A stretch of DNA of 64,000 bases from the NCBI GenBank assembly GCA_036346375.1, contig CM070502.1, positions 20,622,924 to 20,686,923 on the forward strand, written 5' to 3'. This document shows, piece after piece, positions 24,985 to 35,894 of this stretch. The notes under the pieces were generated by a model. The model had not been told where the DNA came from and ran no database searches. It saw only the letters and a program-made list of their open reading frames with translations. A program made the position numbers and the translations under genes. Each line of letters opens with the position of its first letter. Within the stretch, counting starts at the first letter, position 1. The DNA comes from Guadua angustifolia. Lineage: Eukaryota > Streptophyta > Magnoliopsida > Poales > Poaceae.

Positions 24985-26174
24985 TGTCACAGATTACTAC
25001 TGGGTACCCTCTCCGCCGCACAAAGTCAGTCCACGTGGCACCCAATGAAAGTGGGCGAGGACGCCCGCTCGTCGGCGCCCGATCCACGTGGCGGCTTTGG
25101 CGATCGTCGGGCGAAGCATGGCCCGCCGGCCAGCGCCGACCCACGTGGCGCCCGGCGAGTGGCGAGGCGCCCGCTTCGCCAGCGCCATCCACGTGGCGTC
25201 TGGCGATCGTCGGGCGAAAGCACGGCCGCGCCGGCGCGTACCACGTGGCGCCCGGCGAGCAGTGTGGCGAAACGCCCGCTTCGCTGGCGCCCGATCCACG
25301 TGGCGGCTTTGGCGATCGTCGCGAAGAAAGCACGCCCCGGCTAGGCGCCGCCCTCGTGGCGCCCGGCGCAGTGGCGAGACACCACTGCCGGCGCCACCCA
25401 CGTGGCGGCTTTGGCGATTGTCGCGGCGATACGGCCCGACGGCCAGCGCCGCCCACGTGGCGCTTAGCGGCAGTGGCGAGGCGCCTGCTTCGCCCGCCGC
25501 AAGGCAAAAAGGTGATGCGAGTAGCTTCACCTCGAAGCCTCCTTCCCTATCGTACCGTGCTAGACGGCAGACCTGCTATGTCAGGCCTATCAGCTGCGAG
25601 GGTTTTTGCAACCAGCCCATTCCTCTGACATCTCTCACCTACCCGTCAAAGAGAGGTCACATACCGGGCGGACCGGGCGAGACCAAGCGTCGGCATTTAA
25701 TGAGGCTGGTGGAACGGGACAGCACAGGAAGGAGTAATAAATGTATAAGGATCAGCATGATGACCCTCCTTTTACCTACTCCCGTTAGCCTGGCCTATAT
25801 AAGGGCCTTCTGGTGCATGGGAAAAGGGGTCGGACGAGAGGCGGAACACTCGAGCAAGCAAGCGTTCTGCAGTGTAGCCTAAGGAAGAGCTTGTAACTCA
25901 AAGGCTGAGCTTGTAACTCAAAGGCTCGGTACTGTACTAGCTTAAAACACTTTTTAAACAATCTAGCAGGAAGTAAGGCTATTACCCAAGGCAAAGGGGG
26001 CCTGAACCTGGGTAAAATCTCTGTGTGTCATCCCTAGATCATAGACACCGGAGTTCACCGCGCGGGAGTCTCTAGGGTTTCCCCTCGCTAGGGTTAGCCA
26101 GCTGCGAAGACGCCCTCCTATCGAACAAAACCCGGTCTGTAGATCACGGGCCTGTTAGGCGAAATACGCCGACA
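24985..26174 (+). mobile_element. Solo LTR of the Tat-like Gypsy family
   Basis: 1190 bp, TGTCACAG...CGCCGACA, with a perfect 5-bp target duplication GCTAT (24980-24984 and 26175-26179) and no internal sequence. It belongs to the same family as the LTRs at 47625 and 58169 but lies in the opposite orientation. Eight CCACGTGG sites start at 25031, 25084, 25141, 25189, 25241, 25296, 25398 and 25453. A TATA box (TATATAAG) lies at 25796-25803. It is a product of LTR-LTR recombination. It lies between the SUVR start codon and the candidate upstream leader. Confidence 0.93.
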
Positions 26175-27249
26175 GCTATTAATACTAATTTTAGGGAATT
26201 TTTGGATATTTTTTTAATTTTTGAATTTGAATTTGAACTTGACCGGTAAACCGAGCGGTTCCATTTTTTGTACCGGAGTGTGGTTTTCGTGGTTTTCGAC
26301 GGTTTTTGGAACGTTGATGGACAGCACATGTTCCTGCATGCATGCATCAACGCTAATTATATTTTCTTGATAGAATAATATATTTTCGTATCAAATTTAA
26401 TGCTTCAAAGTATGTCCAATGAAAATGGCATGTGGAACTCAGCTTCTGGTGCCAAGTCCTCCATGGCCCATACTAGGAGCTGGAGTTGGACTGAACTGCA
26501 AAACTCCCTAGTTTCTGCATGATTCCACATCCCGAGTGCACACCGGAGTTAAGTATCACTTGCATCTACTCTTTTCTTCCTATAAATATGACAAGAGTTC
26601 TTCGCAAAGAAAAAAGACTAAGAGTTTAGTTTATTGACTTAGTTAGGAGCTGTGTGTTATGTTTGCACTTCATAAAGAGAAACAGACTGTTAATTTTCAT
26701 TCAAAACACTTATCTTGGTGCCTTGGTTGATTTACTTTCTCCACGTGATATGATCAAAGGTGTCCTGTTCATCTCCTTCAACCAATTTGAACATGTAACC
26801 ATCCGATTTGTCCTCAAATCGGGGCACTAACTTCACACTCCAAATTTATTTTTGAAAAATGTGGGTGTGAAACTGTGAACTCTGTCCAAACTATATTTCT
26901 TTATATTTTGTATCCTTTCACTTCAGTACATGAAACTAGTCCAAACAATTGTCTGAAAAGGCTTTAGCAAATTTTGAAATATTCTTTTCAATGTGAGGTA
27001 ATGTCCATAGAAGTTAGGACATTTGATTAATAGGGAAGAGGGGTGTGAGCAGGACTAGGTTGGTATAAATGGAATTTAAAGGTTATTTGGGAATACAAAT
27101 CAGTGATCGCTGTAGAGATAGAGAGGGTGAGCACTGCCCCTTGATTAGTCATTCTAAAATCTTCAACAAGTTGTAGATAACTGTCTAATTTTTTTTATCC
27201 ATCTCTCATTTCTCACCTAGTAAAGGTTGATTTCCCCTAACGTCTGCAT

Positions 27250-27850
27250 CCAAATGGCTGTAACACCAAAAGTTGCACAGCTCAATACATGGAACTAACA
27301 TGTCAAAGAACGACCACACCAGTCAAATTTACATATATTTGGGGCGATAGCGCCAAACTTTGGGCATATAACTCATAAAAGAAATCCGAAACCAGGACAA
27401 GTAATACTACAGTCGTCACCACAGCAAGCAAATAAAAGCCAAAAAAAAATTTATGAACAGATATTCTTCCAATGTTTTCTGTTTAACTCCCATTTCTTAA
27501 TAATGAAACACCAGAGATTTAATGTCTAATCTTATATCCGCATCACAATTATCACCTTATAATTTTTATTTCCTTTACCATCTGCTTCAAATAACAAGGG
27601 CATAACTAATAACTGTGAGATGTTAACAAACACCCAACCAAAGTAGCACGCATTCAATTCCATCACACAAAGCAACCCCAACTCTAAACATGCAACTGGT
27701 ATGTCGAAGCGAATCAACTCATGCAAATCAGGACAATTTTGGGGGCAATAGTACCAAATGCATGACCCAGAATTCGCAAATTCTCTTAAAAGGAAAATAT
27801 AAAGCAGGGCAACAAGTCTTATTGTCATCACTCATCACCCCAGCAAGCCT
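27250..27850. repeat. Diverged ~190-bp duplication
   Basis: Positions 27255-27435 and 27645-27845 share ordered blocks: 'aacatg.aactg.tatgtc.aa', 'ttggggcgatagcgccaaa' against 'ttgggggcaatagtaccaaa', 'aaagaaat..' and 'gtcgtcaccacagcaagc' against 'catcaccccagcaagc'. It forms the left part of the repeated leader/intron block that continues to 28253. Confidence 0.55.
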
Positions 27851-27898
27851 TGCGACTCAAAACGACTAACAACTTAACCAGGCATCCAAATCACTAAC

Positions 27899-28253
27899 AA
27901 GCTCTCCAAACTCCCACCGATCACACCAAAGCAACAAGAGACATCAAAATTCACGGAAATGGACCGGAAAAAAACCATCATAGAACCCGCATTCCGCATC
28001 ACAAGGGAGGCAACACATGCACGTACCTCCTCCGTACAGAGCCACCGAAGGCGACGAGCCGCACCACCGCGCCTCCTCCCAAGCTGCGTCCCCGATCCCG
28101 AAGCGGGTCGAAAGCTCGGCCTGATCGCGCCAAAAGCAACGCAATACATCAGAATCCGCGGAACTGGACGAGAAAATCCCGCCGTAAAACCCCATTGCGC
28201 ACCACAAACGCGCATGCAGACACACCTCGAAAGCAAGCCGCCCAAGGTGACGG
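27899..28253 (-). repeat. Leader/intron repeat units B and A
   Basis: Two adjacent units, 27899-28058 and 28098-28253. Both contain 'gatc.c.ccaaa.caac', 'atcagaatccgcggaactggac', 'gaaaa..cc' and 'cgcat.ca'. On the minus strand each has a splice-donor-like junction: GAGGAG|GTACGTGCATGTG in B and TTCGAG|GTGTGTCTGCATG in A. A third copy lies at 22968. This looks like duplication of a first exon with the start of its intron. Confidence 0.6.
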
Positions 28254-28620
28254 AGCCGAGGAGGTGGGAAGCGCTTCTCCGACGGCGAAGCGCGCGATGC
28301 CTCCGCGGAGGACGACGGCGTGATCGGCTCCGGCGATCGGCGCCGGCCAGGCCCAGAGCTAGCGCTTGGGGGTCGAGACTCGGGACTTGGGACTCTGGAA
28401 GATGAAGAGGCGCTACGAACAGGGGAGCAAAAGGAGGCCAGATGGCCAGACAGGGGTGGAGTGGAAGTCCAAGCGACGAGAACAGGGGAGGGCTAAAAGA
28501 AGCGAGCCGGTCTACTGCTCCCGCGGTGATTGATACTCCGCAGCCTCTTCGGCAGTTGCGCCGCACGATGTCCGCGGATGGGACTTTTTGCACGCAGGTC
28601 CTTGTGTTCTCTGCTGGATT
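28010..28620 (-). promoter_or_regulatory. GC-rich island, candidate promoter and 5'UTR exon of the SUVR gene
   Basis: A CpG-rich block in otherwise A+T-rich DNA. On the minus strand it reads C-rich leader sequence followed by a donor-like GAG|GTGTGT at about 28223. The SUVR coding start is preceded by a splice acceptor, so a non-coding first exon must lie upstream, and this is the only promoter-like island before the next feature. The open frame through it (28593-27874) is GC bias plus the repeat units, not a protein I recognise. The link is inferred. Confidence 0.4.
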
Positions 28621-28929
28621 GCGCTTTTGCTAAGCTCTCGTTCATGCCTTAATTAATTTAGCCAGCATTTTTTTCATATAGTAGCTCAGCATCGCAGAGA
28701 ATTGAGACTAGCACAGCATGGTGCATGTTTTGACTATTTTCCTTTACATCAACAACACCTGAATTCTCAGAAAAAAAACAGACACATACACACATCAATT
28801 GGTAAGAAGGAATATTCTCAATTGTTTAAAACAGACTAGCCAAGTGCCTGTACGTTGTAACAGAACAACAACCGCTCATGCAGAAGAATTAAAATAGTAG
28901 AAAAAACAATACTTGACAGAAATCTAAAA

Positions 28930-29150
28930 GACTAAACAGTGATAATAAGAAAAGTTTTAAAGCGCAATTTGCAAATTTTCGTATGCAAAAGCTTTTGTAT
29001 TTGGAGCTATAAGTTATAGATGAATTAAAGCAATAGAACAATAATTTCTAGTAATTATATAAAGTCTACAAGAGTAAACCATAATAACCAGAAAGATTTT
29101 AAGGTGCGTTCTGCAAATTTTCGTATGACAAAAGGTCTCATTCCTGATGA
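28930..29150. repeat. Diverged ~180-bp direct duplication
   Basis: The block near 28930-29000 ('agtttaaagcgcaatttgcaaattttcgtatgcaaaag' type) recurs near 29070-29140 ('gattttaaggtgcgttctgcaaattttcgtatgacaaaag' type). Similar upstream context precedes both ('taaacagtgataataag' against 'taaaccataataacc'). Confidence 0.5.
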
Positions 29151-29295
29151 CGAAAGGCCTCATTTTTGAAACTACATTATAAGATCTAAGTTGCAGTTTT
29201 TCCATACAAAATATCTAAATTCAATAAATAGCCATGTGCCAATGCGTTGCAACGGAAACTCAATTTGCGATAAAAAGTTTATTTGCAAATAGCAC

Positions 29296-29452
29296 TAATA
29301 GTGGTAAAGGTGGGTAATTAAAGAGCAGTGGCAAAGGTGGGTAATTAAAGAGTAGTGGCAAAGTGGATAATTTTAATGAAGTAACAGTGGCAAAGGTGGG
29401 TAATTAAAAAGCAGTGGCAAAGGTGAGTAATTTTGATGAAGTGACGTGGGAA
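29296..29452. repeat. Minisatellite with 27-33-bp units
   Basis: Five units of 'agtggcaaaggtgggtaatt', alternating between an 'aaagagc' tail and a 'ttaatgaagtaac' tail. Such units flanked by 'gtgcgttgcaacgg'-like and 'ctttatatagtagag'-like sequence are common in grass non-autonomous repeats. Confidence 0.75.
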
Positions 29453-29893
29453 GAAACTCTCACTTTATATAGTAGAGATGTGATCAAGAAGTAACTATTA
29501 GAAGATTGTATAGATTAGAACAGATAATGTGGTGAGTTTGTTAAAAAATTCTTTAGAAGAGATAAAAAGGTGAGTTAGTTAAGAGTTTTTTTTATGAAGA
29601 TGTTTTTTATTTTATTTATCGATGTTTGTTGATAGTTTAATGTTGAGATAAAATTTGTTGCAAGTTTGTTGTGGAAGACGTTTTCTCTAGTTTTTTTTTT
29701 TGGTTCATAGTAGTATTAACAGTTTTCAATATGTGGGCAGAGGCAAACAAATCTACTGCAAACTTCCTCTTTATGATTACTAGCTGAATTCCTGTGCTTT
29801 ATTATGGATAAAAAATTTCGTATTACCCTCTTGAGTTGACATCGTCAAGGTCGGTCTGCTTGGTCTACTCCCTTGGCTTTGCCTTCGTACTTA

Positions 29894-30117
29894 GAGCCTG
29901 TTTGGTAGAGCTCTAGATCCTAACTTTATCTGAGATCTGAAACTTATAAACTAAAAAAAATGAATTAAGTTTATATTTTTGGTATAAAATGTAAACAAGA
30001 TGATTCATCTAAACACTCTTAATGTACTCACAGCTTCACGGATCTGATAGAGTTAGGAATACCTAGCTCCACCAGATCCACGGATCTAGTAGAGCTGGAG
30101 CTCTACTAAACACATCA
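29894..30117. mobile_element. Tourist-like MITE
   Basis: Flanked by TTA (29891-29893 and 30118-30120). The inverted ends are GAGCCTGTTTGGTAGAGCTC and, complemented, TGATGTGTTTAGTAGAGCTC. About 224 bp, with no coding frame. Confidence 0.75.
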
Positions 30118-30169
30118 TTAGCTGCATCACATATATGAGCCCTCGGCTCCGCCACACGCCTAGAACAGC

Positions 30170-30480
30170 TTCACTCTTTTTTATATATTTTTTCTTGTTA
30201 GAGAATTTTAGGAAGGTGAAATTTGTTTGCAAGTGGATTGGTTTTTCTATTTTTGTTAGAGATTGTTTAGAGAGGTGTGAAGAGAGAACATACGGCACAC
30301 TACCAACTCCTCCTTTTAAACGTGGTTGTTTTTTATATATATTTTTCTTGTCAAAGATTTTTTTATAGATGTGAATTTTGTTTGTTGATAGATTGCTTTT
30401 TCTGTTTCTGTTAGAGATTTTATAAGGAGGTGAAAAGGTGTGGAAAGAGAGATCGTGCCACTGACTTCTTTTAAGTAGTA
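30170..30480. repeat. Two tandem ~155-bp T-rich units
   Basis: 'tatatattttttcttgttagagaatttta' to 'gttagagattgtttagagaggtg' (from 30180) recurs from about 30335 as 'tatatatttttcttgtcaaagattttt' to 'gttagagattttataaggaggtg'. A partial third copy may lie at 29585-29680. Confidence 0.65.
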
Positions 30481-31852
30481 TATAGAGACTAACTACTAGT
30501 ATAGAGTATCAACTATAATAAATAAAGCGCCATCGGAGAAACTAATGGAACTAATCCTAGTCCACCTCTTTGGGCATAACTAATTAAAAATTGTCCAGGT
30601 ATAATCATACTCCATACACCATATATTAGGCCATTAAATCATATACCTCAACAATCTTGCTCTGGTTAGGCTTTGGTTCACCAAGCCCTAGATTTGGGAT
30701 TTGAGGATGATGTCAATGCAGTGACAAGACTGTGTTACCTTTTTAGACAGATAACACCTCGCACCAAGGGTGACGCTAGTGGCACTGGCAAAGCACGCCG
30801 AGGAAGACAGGGGCATACGGTAGAGGCGACGAAAGTGGATGGCTGGCGACGGCGGCGGTTGTAGGGATAGGTGTTTTGGCTTAGGGTTAGAGGGAGGGGT
30901 GGAAGAGAGAAATATATAGAGGGAGAGGGAGACGAGGATATCCATTCCATTATCAAGCGGTTGCAAAATCTACCTGACATTTAGGAAAGAATCATGCAAT
31001 TGATGCATAAGCGTGATTGCTTCGAGTCACGGTGAGTAGGGACGAAGATGAGTCGGATGAATCCGGATTCGGGATTGGATTTAGAGCATCCAATATCCGG
31101 TAAATACGAGACGAAATCCGGATATCCGGATTTTTCCTATTCGGATATTAGCAAGGCTCAACCCATTTTCATCATTTTTTTTTCATGTCAACCCATTTAT
31201 ATTAACAATTAGTTGGTTCTATTGATCCTCAATTAGCATATTCTTTCCACAACGTTTGTTGAGTTTTATTGATATATAATTTGTTACTATAGACATGTAC
31301 TCGTATGATTTTAATTCAATATATATTACTCTATATATGCGTGCATTATCCGTATATTTTTATCCGTTTCCGATTCGAATCCGTCACATATCTGTTCTGT
31401 ATCCGTATCCTAAATAACCCTAATCCGTATCCATATCTGACTAACCCATACTATGTTCTGAATCTGAAAAAATATAGATTAAGATATAAAAAAACAATAT
31501 TCACCTGTTTTCGATCCGTTTTCACCCTATCGATGACGGGACCTCAAAAACCCAGGAACGCAGGTACTAACGTGCATAACTCGCAAAACTGAAGTCGGAG
31601 GAGTACGTACACCATATACCCCGCAAAGGAAAGATTCGCGGACTACTCTCTCTCAGTCTTCATCACCCAAAGAGAGGGTCTGCAAAACTGCCAGCAGTGA
31701 AGAGCAGATGAGCGAGTACCGCATGACATGGGAAGTTCGCGTGGAGATGCGGGTCATAAAGCGAATTGGAAATTTGGAATGCATGTAGTCCGGCACACGA
31801 TGTGGCGACCTGAATGTTGCCTACTCCAGGTCCATGGTGCATTTCTGTCATA

Positions 31853-32132
31853 CTCCCTCCGTACAAAAATATAAAACATAATTTAATTTTATATAAGAAT
31901 TAAGATTACATTGAAATTAAAAAAATGCAAGAGAAAATGATTTAGATATCCTCAATTAATCTTGAAAAATGAAAAATAATACTTTATGTGGGTGGTAATG
32001 AATAAATACATATGGTCGAGAGAATAAATAGGAATATAATAGAAGGAAAGATTTTATTAAATATACATGCAAGCTTTATATTTATAGATAAAATCATTCA
32101 AAAATTAACCTTATAAACATAGACAAAGGGAG
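31853..32132. mobile_element. Stowaway-like MITE
   Basis: CTCCCTCCGTAC at the left end and GACAAAGGGAG at the right, with TA on each side (31851-31852, 32133-32134). About 280 bp, A+T-rich. A second Stowaway-like end (GACTAAAGGGAG then TA) follows at 32374. The 240 bp between may be part of another copy that shares this border. Confidence 0.75.
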
Positions 32133-32426
32133 TAGTTGTTGTTTTAGACATAGATGTAATCAAACTTTTGATACTTTGATGTAGATATTTTTTAAAATAT
32201 TTAAATTAGATGCATGAAAATTATGTGTGAAGATTTTGCCTCAAATGTGTTTTCATAATATTATAATTTTATTGGATTTTATAATTATATTATAATATAA
32301 ATTAGTGATCAAATCAATATTTTAGAGGCAATATCAATACTTAAAATGATAACTATTTGTGACTAAAGGGAGTAGCTCATAGCCATATCCATATTCTACA
32401 AGAGAACTCCCATGCATGCAAGGAAC

Positions 32427-32748
32427 TTTTTTTTTAATAATACATTTTTTTTCAAAATTTCAAAAATATACCACGAAAAAAAAATTACATAAATATACCC
32501 CCTGTCGCCCGTTGGTTTGGCGACAGGCCTCCTATCGCCCGTTGGTTTGGCGACAGGAGGTCTGTCGCACGATCAACGACGACAAAAACGCCACGCTCCG
32601 CATTTGAACCGCGATGTGGCCTCCTGTCGCCCGTTGGTTTGGTGATAGGTCCTCGCCGCCAAACCAACGGCGACAAAGGGTATATTTATGTAAAAAAAAT
32701 TTCCGTGGTATATTTTTGAAATTTTGAAAAAATATATTATTAAAAAAT
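32427..32748. mobile_element. Foldback MITE with ~90-bp inverted arms
   Basis: The left arm (32427-32528) and right arm (32656-32748) are near-perfect inverted copies. Each carries 'caaaatttcaaaaatatacca', 'acataaatatacc' and 'gtcgccgttggtttggcg' blocks. The loop repeats 'tgtcgcccgttggtttggcgaca'. The transcript would form a long hairpin. No clear TSD was found. Confidence 0.8.
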
Positions 32749-33009
32749 AATTCTACATACAAGTACCATCTTGTTAACGTTACACGTGGTCATAGGATCA
32801 GACTTAGTTGGATCCAAACCGTAGCATGTCGGATATGGCACAGTCCAAGTCATGTATGGCACGCATACGTATAAGTTAGGCCAGCATGGAATGATTGTTA
32901 GAGCCGTGTGTGAGCTTGATGGTTTAGCACGATAGGTGACACGGCATGACACATTACGTCTCGAAAGGTCGTGTTTAAGCCAACACAACACACTATAGGA
33001 CTGACAGGT

Positions 33010-35894
33010 TGTAGGATCGAGGATGCGCCTAGAGGGGGGGTGAATAGGCGTTTTACAAAATTAATCGCTCACTAAATATTTCGCTCTAAACAACCCCTAT
33101 GTCAAAACCTAATCAAAGATAATGCGGAAGCGATACACTAGGTTTTGACAATTAAAGCCTAAATCAACTAGGCTCACTAGTGCACTAACTAAATTATGTC
33201 TCTAAACTAGAATTGCTAAAATAAACAAATAATTAATACTAAGCAATTCTAATATGATCAAGCAATTGATAAATATACAATAATGTAAATGCTTGAATGT
33301 AAATGAGACAAGAGACAACCGATGTTTTTCCGTGGTGTTCGGAGACTTGCCGGTCTCCCCTAGTCCACATTGAGGCAAGCCCAAACCCTTGGACTGGCTC
33401 CCGCTCGAGCACCTGCCTCTTTCCACTAATCGTGGTTTTTCACGCTTTCGCGTAGGCTCAACCCGAACCTTCACAAACTTCGCCGGGGCTTCTCACAACC
33501 TTGAGAGCTCACAAGACGACGCCTACGCCGTCTAGGAGTCGGCAACCTCCAAGAGTAACAAGCCGCTCCTTCACTTGAACTTCACCGAGCACAACGAATG
33601 CACTCTCGGTAATCACCAAGTGCAACACATGCACAAGGACCTCCCTCAAGTGCAACACATGCACAAGAGGTCACTCAACCACTCCTAATTGCAACACATG
33701 CAATTAGTTTCACTCTTAGCTCAAGAATCAAATATGAGTATGCAACACATGCACCACCTCATGCAAAATACTCAATCAACCAGCAAATGCCCCCCATGAT
33801 CTCTTTTTATAGCCTCACAAAGAAAACTAGCCGTTGGGGGCAAACGGGCATTAAAAGAGCAAACTAGCCGTTGCTTTCAGATTTCTTGCGGTACTATCTG
33901 CCCCTACTAGGCGGTAGTACCGCCTAGGAGTTCAAAAGACCCTTCTTTGGCAAAAATCTACCGCAAGGGCGGTACTACCGGCCCTACAGTCAGTAGTACC
34001 GCTTTTGCGGTAGTACCGTCTTCTTGATCTTGAACGCTCATAACTTTTTACTCCGAACTTCGATTTGGGTGATTTTTGATTCTATGCGAAGCTTATCACG
34101 AGGGCTACAATCTCCACCTATTTTCAATATTTAAGCAACCATAGATATTTTTAAATATCACCAAAACTAAACTCTAATGTAGTCATTCAAGTCTAAAATC
34201 TGATTTTCTCGAAATACTTCACATAGACTTGATCAAAAACATGACTACAAGCTAGCAAAGGGTCAACAAGATTAAAACTTGAATCATGTGATGATCAACT
34301 CATGATCAAAATAATTTGCAAAACACATTTGCAAATACTATTCATATGCTTTAAAGAACCGCATATAAACTCCAAATCCAACTTGCTTGAGCATCCTCGT
34401 TTTGCAACACATGCAAAACCTAGCTCCAAGCAACCACTTTGATTTTGAAAGATTTGTTTTGTAAAGAGAAAACAAAACATGAAGCTTCAACAATTGCAAC
34501 ACATGCAAAAGTGAACTTCATGCAAAAGTCAACGCATTAGCTTATCCTATTTGCAACACATGCAAATCAAAGCATTATGCGAAAACCAAATGCATATGCT
34601 CTTCCTTTTTGCAACACATGCAAATCAGAGCATAAACCAATAACAACCAAGCATAAATTTAACTCGTTCGCAACACATGCCAAATGGTTAACTCTTATGC
34701 AAAAACCAAATCCAAATGATTTGAGCTTGAGTGAACATGGGATTGAGATCACCAACACATGATGAAGCTCAAACTAGGAATCAACTCCTCTTAATAGTAC
34801 GACGATAAAAACCTTAGACTCAAAGACTACAAAGTCTTTAGCCTATCTAATTATACCTTCGCCGCCGTACGCTCCTCTTTATCTTCGGGATCTTCTCTTA
34901 ACGCTCATCACCTCATGATGCCGTCCTTATCCCGTTCTCAATCATCCTTGGACTTAACCTAACTCAATCACAACTCATGAAAGTTGTTAGTCCAAGATGC
35001 ATGGTTGTCTCAATTATCTCTTGCACTCCATTAACACATAATGGGTGTCTTTAGATCAATTGAGCACAACCTAAATCAATTTGAATGATTTAAATGTGTC
35101 TTAAGTACAATAATGCAACACATGCTTTGTTATACTTAAGAGCTATTCATTTGTTCTTAATTAATCAAGGAACACCATCAACACATGATGAAATGTTCTT
35201 CAATGATTAACAAGACAAATGAACTCAATTTAAATTTTCATTTAAATTGATATGAGTATATATTTACTACACAAGTTTTCATATACTCATGTTGATGAAA
35301 AGTAATGATCCATTATGAGTAAACTATATGGAAATGATCATTACTCTAAGTCATCAACTATAGAATAAGCCCCACATGTATATGTGCATAGATATAATTG
35401 ACTTGGATATAATATGCACATATTCAATTTGATCACATTGGAGTATATCCTATATTACCATGAGTATACTATGATTAGGCAATTCAAATATATACTCAAG
35501 GATTTAGTTCCTTTGTCTTGATCCATATATGTGTCAATAAGAATTAGATCAATACAAAGAGACTTTCAAGTTAAACTACAAACTCCCCCTAAGTATGTGC
35601 ATCCATGTAATATATGAATTGGGAAACATGATGCACATTTTGTGGTTAATATAATGGGTAATATTCATACTTTAACTTGACTCTAAAGTATGCAATTTAT
35701 ATTAGAAAGAATGCGCATACATACCTTGGGTTTTCCATTTTCCAATGCGATGAGACTAATCAAGGATATTCTCAATAAACGAGTTAGTCTCGATATAAGA
35801 TTTGTCATTAATAACAAAATCACATTAATGGATAATCTCAATATTAGATTTGTCATTAACACCAAAACCATAACTAATGAAGGTTGAACTTACA
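33010..35894 (-). mobile_element. Large Copia-like LTR (~2.9 kb), probably SIRE/Maximus type
   Basis: Plus-strand ends are TGTAGGATCG at 33010 and CTTACA at 35894. On the minus strand the polypurine stretch CCAAAAAGGGGGAGAT lies directly before the LTR start, so this is the 3' LTR of a minus-strand element. 'gatgcgcctagagggggggtgaataggcg' near 33022 is a sequence I associate with these large LTRs. The 11-bp motif GCAACACATGC recurs about ten times inside. No open frame of note. Confidence 0.6.

Larger units (their letters stand above)
23990..26330. mobile_element. Possible DNA transposon remnant split by the solo LTR
   Basis: On both sides of the solo LTR lies A+T-rich DNA with motifs in opposite orientation: 'aaaaaccgtacaaaattcgctcaaaaccgaacggttt' near 24020 and 'cgagcggttcc...ggttttcgtggttttcgacggttttt' near 26250-26310. 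The pairing suggests a single element with related ends, but I could not fix terminal repeats or a TSD. Confidence 0.35.

Noticed and set aside
24953..25882. Long open frames on both strands at 25 kb
   Set aside because: They fall within the GC-rich G-box array of the solo LTR and have no recognisable product.
27874..28593. 239-codon minus-strand open frame
   Set aside because: It runs through the GC-rich island and the repeated leader units. The composition is Arg/Pro/Ser-rich in all frames and no family is recognisable, so it looks like a GC artefact.
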